64,000 bases of DNA, from NCBI RefSeq assembly GCF_000377905.1, contig NZ_KB898872.1:62001-126000 (forward strand). The letters run 5' to 3'. Each line of letters begins with the position of its first letter. Within the stretch, counting starts at the first letter, position 1. The position numbers were made by a program, and so were the translations under genes. This document shows, piece after piece, positions 57,862 through 64,000 of the stretch. The notes under the pieces are model-generated. The model was not told where the DNA came from, did no database searches, and worked only from the letters and a program-made list of their open reading frames with translations. The DNA is from Thioalkalivibrio sp. ALMg11 (GTDB lineage Bacteria; Pseudomonadota; Gammaproteobacteria; Ectothiorhodospirales; Ectothiorhodospiraceae).

Positions 57862-58802
57862 GCCCCGGCCCCTTGCAGTGCGTCCGCGCGTTTCGCAATG
57901 CGCTGCAGGAATAGCGACTCGAGCCGGTTGCGCTTGTTGCGCAGTCCCGCGACCCGGACCCCGCTTCCGCCCAGGCGATCGAACAGGTCATTGACCTCCA
58001 TGCCCTGCGGGAGATCGATCTCCAGGGTCCAGGTATCCACCAGACGGGTCGCCAGCCCCTCCAGGACCGGGGCCGCGTCCAGAGGCGCATTCAATTCCAG
58101 CACCAGCGTCTGCACGTTCAGACCGTGCAGCAGCTCGCCGGTCTCGCCGCGCGCGACGATCTCGCCCTGATCCAGGATCGCCAGCCTGTCGCACAGGCTC
58201 TCGGCCTCCTCCAGATAGTGGGTGGTCAGGAGGATCGTCACGCCATCCGCGTTCAAGCCGCGCAGCAGCTCCCAGGTTGCATGGCGCCCCTCCAGGTCCA
58301 CTCCCGCCGTCGGCTCGTCCAGCAACAAAACGCGAGGGCGATGCACCAGGGCGCGGGCAATCATCAGCCGGCGCTTCATGCCGCCCGACAGGCCCCAGGC
58401 CGACTGTTCGCGCCGGTCCAGAAGACCCGCCTGTTCCAGCACCTCGCCGGTTCGTTCGCGCGCCCGCCTCGGGGACAGCCCGTAGTAGGCCGCCTGGGCC
58501 TCGACGATCTCGCCCACCGGCTCGAAGCTGTTGAAATTCACCTCCTGCGGCACCACGCCCATGCACGCCTTCGCCGCCACCGCCTGCGTGGCCACATCGT
58601 GCCCGCAGACCCGGATCGAACCGCGATCCGCCCGCACCAGCGTGGTCAACAGCCCCACCAGGGTGGTCTTGCCGGCCCCGTTCGGACCCAGCAGGCCGAA
58701 AAAGCTGCCCGCCGGCACCTCCAGATCCACGTTCGCCAGCCCGACCCGGCCACCGGCGTAGCGCTTGGCTACCGACTGCAGGGCGATCGCCGCGGCCGTC
58801 AT
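57858..58802 (-). CDS. ABC transporter ATP-binding protein
   Basis: A 314-residue ATPase, YadG-like. Walker A GPNGAGKTT, Q-loop VVPQEVNF, signature LSGGMKRR, Walker B LLLDEPTAGVD and the switch His in LLTTHYLEEAE are intact. It has a ~90-residue C-terminal extension. It is coupled to cbiD upstream and the permease downstream through 4-nt overlaps, so it is expressed with the cob genes. Confidence 0.93.
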   Translation of the reverse strand: MTAAAIALQSVAKRYAGGRVGLANVDLEVPAGSFFGLLGPNGAGKTTLVGLLTTLVRADRGSIRVCGHDVATQAVAAKACMGVVPQEVNFNSFEPVGEIVEAQAAYYGLSPRRARERTGEVLEQAGLLDRREQSAWGLSGGMKRRLMIARALVHRPRVLLLDEPTAGVDLEGRHATWELLRGLNADGVTILLTTHYLEEAESLCDRLAILDQGEIVARGETGELLHGLNVQTLVLELNAPLDAAPVLEGLATRLVDTWTLEIDLPQGMEVNDLFDRLGGSGVRVAGLRNKRNRLESLFLQRIAKRADALQGAGA

Positions 58803-59944
58803 GGCGCAAGGCCCCTGGCGCCATCGGCAAACCCGACGATGCGCCCCGCCCGATCCACCGCGCAGACCTCCAGCGCCGTGGTCTCCGGCAACATCCCGCG
58901 GGCTCGCTGCCAGGCGCGTGCACTAATCCGGTCGGCCAGGGCCACGCCCTGTTCCAGGCAATCCGCAAGGGCCTGGGCACTGGTGTTGGCCGCGCGGATG
59001 CGCGCCACCAGGTCCGGGCTGGCGCCCAGATCCGCGGCTTCCTCCGCCAGGGCGTCGAGATCGATGCGCGACTTGCGGCTATGCGCATCCAGGTGCCCGG
59101 CCGCGAACTTGCTGAGTTTGCCGAAACCCGCGGCCAGCACCACCGCGGGCAGGGGGTGGCGCCGCAGGTACTTCAGCGCCGCCCCGAACAGATCCCCCAT
59201 CTCGATCAGCGCGATGTCGTCCAGGCCGTAGCGTTCACGCACCGCCGCCTCGCTGGTGCCGCCGGTACAGCAGGCCACGCACGGACAATCGTTGGCGCGG
59301 GCCACGTCGATGGCCTGATGGATGGATGCGATATAGGCGGCGCAGGAAAACGGGCGCACGATCCCCGTGGTGCCCAGGATCGAGAGACCGCCGAGGATGC
59401 CCAGGCGGGCGTTCATGGTCCGCTCGGCAATCCTTTCGCCCCCATCCACCCCGACCGTGACCCGGAAGCCCCCGCTGTAACCGGTCGCCTCGGCAAGCGC
59501 CTCCAGATGCCCCTGCATCATGCGTCGCGGGACCGGGTTGATCGCCGGCTCGCCCGGCGCCAGCACCAGGCCCGGACGCGTGACCGTCCCGACCCCGGCA
59601 CCCGCCATGAACACAACGCCAGGTGCACCACACAGGGTCACCTCGACCCAGACCCGAGCCCCGTGGGTGGCATCCGGGTCATCGCCGGCATCCTTGATGA
59701 CCCCGGCGACCGCGCCACCCGGGGTGGGCTCCAGATCGTTCAACGCCAGGCGCACGACCTGCCCCCTCGGCAGGGTGACCTCGACCGTCTCGAGCCGCCG
59801 CCCCTCCAGCAGCCAGCGTGCGCCGGCCACGGCGGCCACGGTCGCGCAGACACCGGTGGTCAGGCCGGTGCGCAGGCGCCCGGTTGTCTCGCACGTCTCC
59901 GGGCGCATGCCGCCCTCCGCACTGTAGCGATCAGCCGACTTCAT
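58799..59944 (-). CDS. cbiD: cobalt-precorrin-5B (C1)-methyltransferase CbiD
   Basis: 381 residues. TGLTTGVCATVAAVAGARWL, GGFRVTVGVDGGERIAERTMNARLGILGGLSILGTTGIVRPFS-type segments and LAAGFGKLSKFAAGHLDAHS identify CbiD. It belongs to the anaerobic route, yet the neighbours are aerobic-type; cobF is not seen. The ATG at 59944 overlaps the cobA end by 14 nt; an ATG at 59908 is an alternative. Confidence 0.93.
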   Translation of the reverse strand: MKSADRYSAEGGMRPETCETTGRLRTGLTTGVCATVAAVAGARWLLEGRRLETVEVTLPRGQVVRLALNDLEPTPGGAVAGVIKDAGDDPDATHGARVWVEVTLCGAPGVVFMAGAGVGTVTRPGLVLAPGEPAINPVPRRMMQGHLEALAEATGYSGGFRVTVGVDGGERIAERTMNARLGILGGLSILGTTGIVRPFSCAAYIASIHQAIDVARANDCPCVACCTGGTSEAAVRERYGLDDIALIEMGDLFGAALKYLRRHPLPAVVLAAGFGKLSKFAAGHLDAHSRKSRIDLDALAEEAADLGASPDLVARIRAANTSAQALADCLEQGVALADRISARAWQRARGMLPETTALEVCAVDRAGRIVGFADGARGLAP

Positions 59945-60785
59945 GCGTCCCCGGCCCGGGCTCGAAGCCCGGCGTGGCAATCGTCTCGCGCAGGCGCACC
60001 ACCTCGCCCACGATCAGCAACGCGGGCGACTGGATGGCCAGATCCGCAACCCGCGCGGGAAGGTCCGCCAGCGTGCCCTCGATGACGCGCTGCGTCGGGC
60101 GCGTGCCCTGCTCCACCAACGCGGCCGGCATCGCGCCATCCGCGCCCGCCGCCATCATCTCGCCGCAGACCTCGGCCAGGGTGTGCAGCCCCATGTAGAC
60201 GACCAGGGTCTGCTGCGGATGGACCAGCGAGGCCCAGTCCAGATCGGTCTCGCCGGCGCGGCGATGGGCGGTCACGAACTGGCAGCGATAGGCATGATCG
60301 CGATGGGTCAACGGGATCCCGGCATACGCCGCGCAGCCACCCGCCGCGGTGATCCCCGGCACGATGCGGACCGGGATCCCGGCCGCGGCGATCGCCGCCG
60401 CCTCCTCGCCGCCGCGACCATAGACGAACGGGTCCCCACCCTTCAGGCGCACCACGTAGTGCCCCTCCCGCGCCAACGCGATCATGCGCTCGTTCAGGTC
60501 CCCCTGATCGCAGCTGTGCCGTGAGCGTGCCTTGCCCACGTACAGCCGCTGCGCCTCCGGGTTCGCCAGATCCAGGATCGCATCCGGGATCAGGCGGTCG
60601 TGCAGCAGGATGTCGGCGTGCTGCATCGCAGCCACCGCGTCCAGTGTCAGCAGACCCGGATCGCCCGGCCCGGCGCCGACCAGATCCACGCAGCCGGCCC
60701 GCCGCTCGCCGCCCAGCCGGATGCTGGCCCCGGCGCGTGCCCCCGGTCCGATCCGCGTCACATTATCCCGCTGCGCATCACTCAT
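59931..60785 (-). CDS. cobA: uroporphyrinogen-III C-methyltransferase CobA
   Basis: 284 residues. VDLVGAGPGDPGLLTLDA, VRLKGGDPFVYGRGGEE and VPGITAAGGCAAYAGIPLTHR are classical SUMT motifs. It makes precorrin-2, the first committed step. It lacks the CysG oxidase/chelatase domain, so it is a dedicated cobalamin enzyme. Its ATG overlaps the cobB stop by 4 nt. Confidence 0.96.
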   Translation of the reverse strand: MSDAQRDNVTRIGPGARAGASIRLGGERRAGCVDLVGAGPGDPGLLTLDAVAAMQHADILLHDRLIPDAILDLANPEAQRLYVGKARSRHSCDQGDLNERMIALAREGHYVVRLKGGDPFVYGRGGEEAAAIAAAGIPVRIVPGITAAGGCAAYAGIPLTHRDHAYRCQFVTAHRRAGETDLDWASLVHPQQTLVVYMGLHTLAEVCGEMMAAGADGAMPAALVEQGTRPTQRVIEGTLADLPARVADLAIQSPALLIVGEVVRLRETIATPGFEPGPGTHEVG

Positions 60786-62074
60786 GGCTGAAACAGCTGC
60801 GCCGTGGCCTCGGGGTTGGACGGGAACCAGGCGTGCAGATAGGTCGCGCTCAGGCGACCATCTCGATAGATCGCCTCCCCCTGCGACCCCGTCCCGCGGG
60901 CCCGCCAGCAATGGCCGTAGGGTTCCAGGCCGACCTCGGAGCGGGTGTGGTGGAAGGTGTGTCCACGCAACTCGCCCTCCGGCAGCGGGGCCGCCTGGAG
61001 ACCCAGGCCCTGCAAGCGGTCCGCCAGCTGGGCCTTGCCCGGCACCAGTCCGGCCATGGCCGCGGTGTGGCCCTCGCGGTCGGCCAGTTCATCCAGCAGA
61101 TAGAGGAAGCCCCCGCACTCCGCCAGGATAGGGCGACCGGCCGCATGGTGGGCCTCCAGGTCCGACTTCAGAGCGGTATTGGCGGCCAGTTGATCCAGAT
61201 ACAACTCGGGGTAGCCGCCCGGGAGCCAGACGGCATCGGCCTCCGGCAGCCCATCCCCGGCAAGCGGGGAAAAGAACCGCAGTTCGGCGCCCATCTTCTC
61301 CAGCAGACGCAGATTGGCCGGATACATGAACGCGAAGGCCGCATCCCGTGCAATCGCGACGCGTACGCCGGACAGGGTCGCCGTGATCGGCGCGATCGCT
61401 TCCGGATGAAAGGTCACGGGCTCCGGGAGGCCCGTCACGCCGGCCTCTTCGATCGCGGCCGCGGCGGCCTCCAGCCGCGCATCCAGGTCGGCGATCTCGC
61501 CCGCCTGGACCAGGCCCAGGTGACGATCCGGGACACTCAGCGTCTCGTTGCGCTGCACGGCGCCGAAGAAGCGGATTGCGTCCGGGGTGCAGTCCTCCAG
61601 CATCCGGGCATGCCCCGGGCTGCCCACCCGGTTGGCGATCACGCCGGCGAATGACAAGCCCGGGCGATAGGTCGACAAGCCGTGCACCAGCGCCCCGAAG
61701 GTCTGCCCCATACCGCTGGCATCCAGGATCGCCAGGATCGGCAACCCGAAGGCCTGGGCCAGATCCGCGCCGGAGGGATCCCCGTCGAACAGCCCCATCG
61801 ATCCCTCCACCAGGATCAGGTCGGACGTCTGTGCCGCCTCGTACAACATCGCCCGGCAGGCGGCCTCGCCCACCATCCACAGATGCAGCGCATCCACCGG
61901 GTGGCCGGAGGCCTGCTCCAGGATCATCGGGTCGAGGAAGTCGGGGCCGGTCTTGAACACGCGCACGCGCCGGCCCTGGTTGCGGTGGTAGCGGGCGATG
62001 GCGGCGGTGATCGTGGTCTTGCCCTGGCCCGAGGCCGGGGCCGCCACGAACGCGGCGGGACAGCTCACGCTCAC
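60782..62074 (-). CDS. cobB: cobyrinate a,c-diamide synthase CobB
   Basis: ATP- and glutamine-dependent amidotransferase, 430 residues. The N-terminal P-loop (APASGQGKTTITAAI) and the C-terminal class I glutaminase-like domain with the catalytic Cys in ILAECGGFLYL are present; FHHTRSE follows. It starts with GTG, overlapping the cobO stop by 4 nt. Confidence 0.96.
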   Translation of the reverse strand: MSVSCPAAFVAAPASGQGKTTITAAIARYHRNQGRRVRVFKTGPDFLDPMILEQASGHPVDALHLWMVGEAACRAMLYEAAQTSDLILVEGSMGLFDGDPSGADLAQAFGLPILAILDASGMGQTFGALVHGLSTYRPGLSFAGVIANRVGSPGHARMLEDCTPDAIRFFGAVQRNETLSVPDRHLGLVQAGEIADLDARLEAAAAAIEEAGVTGLPEPVTFHPEAIAPITATLSGVRVAIARDAAFAFMYPANLRLLEKMGAELRFFSPLAGDGLPEADAVWLPGGYPELYLDQLAANTALKSDLEAHHAAGRPILAECGGFLYLLDELADREGHTAAMAGLVPGKAQLADRLQGLGLQAAPLPEGELRGHTFHHTRSEVGLEPYGHCWRARGTGSQGEAIYRDGRLSATYLHAWFPSNPEATAQLFQP

Positions 62075-62685
62075 AGCTCGATCCCCTTTTGCGCCTTGAT
62101 GCCGGCCTGGAAGGCGTGCTTGACCACACCGATCTCGCTGACGGTATCGGCCGCCTCGATCATCGCCTTGGGCGCGGCGCGGCCGGTGGTGATCACGTGC
62201 TGCATCGGCGGGCGGTTGGCCAGTTCTTCAAGGACCTCGGCCACGTCGAGGTACTGGTATTTCAGCGCGATGTGCAGCTCGTCGAGCAGCACCAGATCGA
62301 CGTTTGGGTCGCGCAGCATGTCGCGGGCATGCGCCCAGGCATCGCGGGCGGCCTCGACATCCTTCTCGCGGTCCTGGGTCTCCCAGGTGTAGCCCTCGCC
62401 CATCACGTGGTACTGCACGTTGTCCTGACCGCGGAAGAAGGCCTCCTCGCCGGTGGCGAACTGCCCCTTGATGAACTGGACGATGCCCACCTGCATGCCG
62501 TGCCCCAGGGCACGGGCGACCATGCCGAAGCCGGAGGAGCTCTTGCCCTTGCCGTTGCCGGTCAGGATCAGGAAAACCCCCTTCTCCTCCTGGGCCTCGG
62601 CGATCTTGCGGTCCACGACCTCCTTCTTGCGTGCCATGCGCTGGGCGTGGCGTTCGGCTCGAGCCGCTTCGGTGTCTTCGCTCAT
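62071..62685 (-). CDS. cobO: cob(I)yrinic acid a,c-diamide adenosyltransferase CobO
   Basis: 204 residues of the CobA/CobO/BtuR family. The P-loop is LTGNGKGKSSSGFG; VQFIKGQF and VLLDELHIALKY are conserved. It adds the adenosyl ligand to Co(I) corrinoid. An AAGGAG ribosome binding site lies upstream. Confidence 0.96.
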   Translation of the reverse strand: MSEDTEAARAERHAQRMARKKEVVDRKIAEAQEEKGVFLILTGNGKGKSSSGFGMVARALGHGMQVGIVQFIKGQFATGEEAFFRGQDNVQYHVMGEGYTWETQDREKDVEAARDAWAHARDMLRDPNVDLVLLDELHIALKYQYLDVAEVLEELANRPPMQHVITTGRAAPKAMIEAADTVSEIGVVKHAFQAGIKAQKGIEL

Positions 62686-62744
62686 CGTTCTGTTACTCCT
62701 TGATTCGTTGCGTCATACGGGCATTCGGACGGCGCCTAGAGTGG

Positions 62745-63035
62745 CTATTCGCCGATCAGGATCATCCGTCCGGTCTCCGGATCGCGGTAGACCTGCCCCA
62801 TGGATTCGTAGCCCGAGCCGGCCTCGCCGGCCCCTTCGGGTGGGTCCGGGATCTCGCGCCCGGGCTCGATCTCGGCGCCGCCACTGGCCGGCTCCAGCCC
62901 GCCGCCCGATGCGGCCATCACCACCATCAGGCCGACGGCAAACACCAGCATGATGTCGGCCAGATTGGCCAGCGGGCCCATCGGCTCCTCGTCGGGCGCG
63001 TCGAAGCGCGAAGCGCGGTAGTGCGGGACCCTCAT
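62745..63035 (-). CDS. DUF2149 protein (ExbD/TolR-like topology)
   Basis: A 96-residue protein: a short N-terminus, one membrane helix (~22-42), then a Gly/Glu/Pro linker and a small C-terminal domain (MGQVYRDPETGRMILI). The helix reads NLADIMLVFAVGLMVVM, in which the Asp and the spacing match the proton-path Asp of ExbD/TolR (VDVMLVLL-type). It overlaps the ExbB-like gene by 4 nt and precedes cobO by 59 nt. Confidence 0.85.
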   Translation of the reverse strand: MRVPHYRASRFDAPDEEPMGPLANLADIMLVFAVGLMVVMAASGGGLEPASGGAEIEPGREIPDPPEGAGEAGSGYESMGQVYRDPETGRMILIGE

Positions 63036-63475
63036 GCCGCCGCCTCCATACGCTCCATCGCCGCGTCATACCAGCGCCGGCGCAACCGCCCGAGCAGGAA
63101 GCCGAGGATGCCAACCAGCAGCCCCAGCACCGTGGTATTGAAAGCCACCGTAACGGCCTGGGCGAGGATTTCCAGTTCGCCCCGGCCCATCGCGGCCAGC
63201 CCCGGACCCAGCGGGATCAACGTCCCCATCAGCCCGAGCATCGGGCCGATGCGCGCCAGCAGATCGGCGCGGTCGATGCGCCGCCGGGCACGGTAAGCGA
63301 GGCGTTCGGCATCGCCGCTCAATTCCAGACGGCGTACCCCACCGGAGCGTTCACCCAGTGCCAGCCCGAGCTCCCAGACGGCGACCGCGACCAGCACCAG
63401 CAGGCCAACGATCACTGGCTCCAGCAGCCAGCGCACCACGGTGTCCATCAGTTCCATCGTGATCGAGAACGACAT
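63032..63475 (-). CDS. MotA/TolQ/ExbB-family proton channel subunit
   Basis: A 147-residue protein with three membrane helices: ~15-38, ~82-103 and ~113-137. ARIGPMLGLMGTLIPLGPGL and LAQAVTVAFNTTVLGLLVG are the conserved TM2/TM3 segments of the ExbB/TolQ fold. It pairs with the ExbD-like DUF2149 protein and lies downstream of a CobN-like gene, suggesting a proton-driven machine dedicated to cobalt or corrinoid handling. Confidence 0.9.
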   Translation of the reverse strand: MSFSITMELMDTVVRWLLEPVIVGLLVLVAVAVWELGLALGERSGGVRRLELSGDAERLAYRARRRIDRADLLARIGPMLGLMGTLIPLGPGLAAMGRGELEILAQAVTVAFNTTVLGLLVGILGFLLGRLRRRWYDAAMERMEAAA

Positions 63476-63528
63476 TCGCGTTACCTCATTAACCTTTGTT
63501 CAGCCATTCGTACGGCCTTCCGTCCTGC

Positions 63529-63597
63529 GTAGGAGGCCAGCCTCTGGCCGATGGGGTGTAACCATTGCCCCAATCGCCGAGAGGGCTCGGCTCCTAC
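63529..63597. repeat. paired REP-like repeat (BIME-type)
   Basis: Two inverted units meet tail to tail: GTAGGAGGCCAGCC...GATGGGG (63529-63556) and its inverted partner ending GGCTCGGCTCCTAC (63568-63597). Each holds a small stem (GGCCAG/CTGGCC and GCCGAG/CTCGGC). It fills the 151-bp gap between the cobN-like gene and the ExbB-like gene and could trim or stabilise the mRNA there. Confidence 0.7.
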
Positions 63598-63626
63598 AAG
63601 TACAGGGTCGAAAATGCCCATGGCGG

Positions 63627-64000
63627 TTATCGCCGCCGGCCCGCAGCAATACCGGCGAGTAGCAGCAGGAACAGCGCACCAGCCACCAGCCAGGGGAGCC
63701 AGGGCATGCCCGCCGCCTCGTCGCCGGTCTCCTGACCGCCGTCGGCCTCGGCCGGCTCGGGGATCTCCTGCGCCTCCTGCGCGGTAGGGTCTTCCAGCGG
63801 CTGGATCTCGGTGACGCGACTGGGGTCGGCCTCGGGCTCCGCCCGGTCGATCTGCGCGGCCGCCCGCACCGCCTCGAAGGCCGCGCGCAGCTCGGCGTCG
63901 TCCAGGCGCTCGGCCACCTCGTCCAGCATGGGGTGATCCGGGCGCGTGTGACCGCTGCCGGGCAGGCCGTGCTCGGCGACCAGTTCCGCGAAGCGCTCGG
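63627..64000 (-). CDS. cobN: C-terminal end of a CobN-like cobaltochelatase large subunit
   Basis: An open frame enters from the right edge and stops at 63627, giving 123 residues. It begins ERFAELVAEHGLPGSGHTRP, similar to the end of CobN proteins (…H-T…N/D-P-x-L). An acidic Pro/Glu linker and a C-terminal membrane helix (PWLPWLVAGALFLLLLAG) with a GRRR end follow. A tail anchor is not part of soluble aerobic CobN. The name rests on context and the short match; most of the protein is outside the window. Confidence 0.65.
   Translation of the reverse strand, partial: ERFAELVAEHGLPGSGHTRPDHPMLDEVAERLDDAELRAAFEAVRAAAQIDRAEPEADPSRVTEIQPLEDPTAQEAQEIPEPAEADGGQETGDEAAGMPWLPWLVAGALFLLLLAGIAAGRRR

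Noticed and set aside
1-64000. CRISPR arrays, rRNA genes, prophage or integrase
   Set aside because: No regularly spaced repeats, rRNA segments or phage genes were seen. The only RNA genes found are two tRNAs and one riboswitch.

Overview
The window is high-GC DNA (most codons end in G or C) from a gammaproteobacterium. The gene order suhB / trmJ-cysE-iscRSUA-hscBA-fdx-iscX-ndk-rlmN-pilW-rodZ-hisS-yfgM-bamB-der is the classical gammaproteobacterial arrangement. The exported DsrE-like protein, the c-type cytochromes and the large cobalamin set suggest a sulfur-oxidising relative of the Ectothiorhodospiraceae (Thioalkalivibrio-like). That placement is inferred from gene content only.

Layout. 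1-3071: a gene cut by the left edge, a lipoprotein/Rieske pair, a gene-poor patch with a transposon-end-like sequence, a UPF0178 protein and a small membrane protein. 3094-9564: a MinD/FlhG-like ATPase diverging from an HDOD-GAF-histidine kinase and a receiver-PAS-GGDEF-EAL protein, which together form a signalling module. 9993-13007: phosphoglucomutase and an NSS transporter. 13032-30187 (minus strand): the long housekeeping run of tRNA modification, cysteine synthesis, Fe-S assembly with an IscR site, nucleotide kinase, pilus and cell-shape factors, HisRS, outer-membrane assembly and ribosome assembly. 30348-34725: suhB, a DUF3422 membrane protein and a DUF255 thioredoxin-like protein.

34838-39193 reads as a light/DNA-repair operon: a MerR-type regulator with a degenerate cobalamin-binding region, an Fe-S photolyase, a CPD photolyase and an 87-residue protein of unknown function. 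It is preceded by three sequences repeated every 11 bp inside a promoter with a 19-bp spacer. Next come an exported DsrE-like protein, a 1,293-residue BTAD/ATPase/TPR regulator, a 114-bp perfect-armed palindromic element, tRNA-Glu, a small membrane protein, tRNA-Ala and gltX. 46119-49945: a DUF4399 protein, a di-haem cytochrome c peroxidase with a perfect FNR site upstream, and a cobalamin riboswitch that leads into a porin and a cytochrome c'-like protein.

50214-64000 is a cobalamin cluster, nearly all on the minus strand and largely translationally coupled (cobN-exbB-like-DUF2149-cobO-cobB-cobA-cbiD-ABC ATPase-ABC permease-cobG-cobH-cobI-cobJ, then cobL-cobE-cobM, with cobK on the plus strand). 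It carries the aerobic-type enzymes but has CbiD where CobF would be expected. It includes an embedded ABC-2 transporter, and an ExbB/ExbD-like pair sits beside a CobN-like protein with a C-terminal membrane anchor. That last combination is the most interesting candidate for an under-described system in this window.
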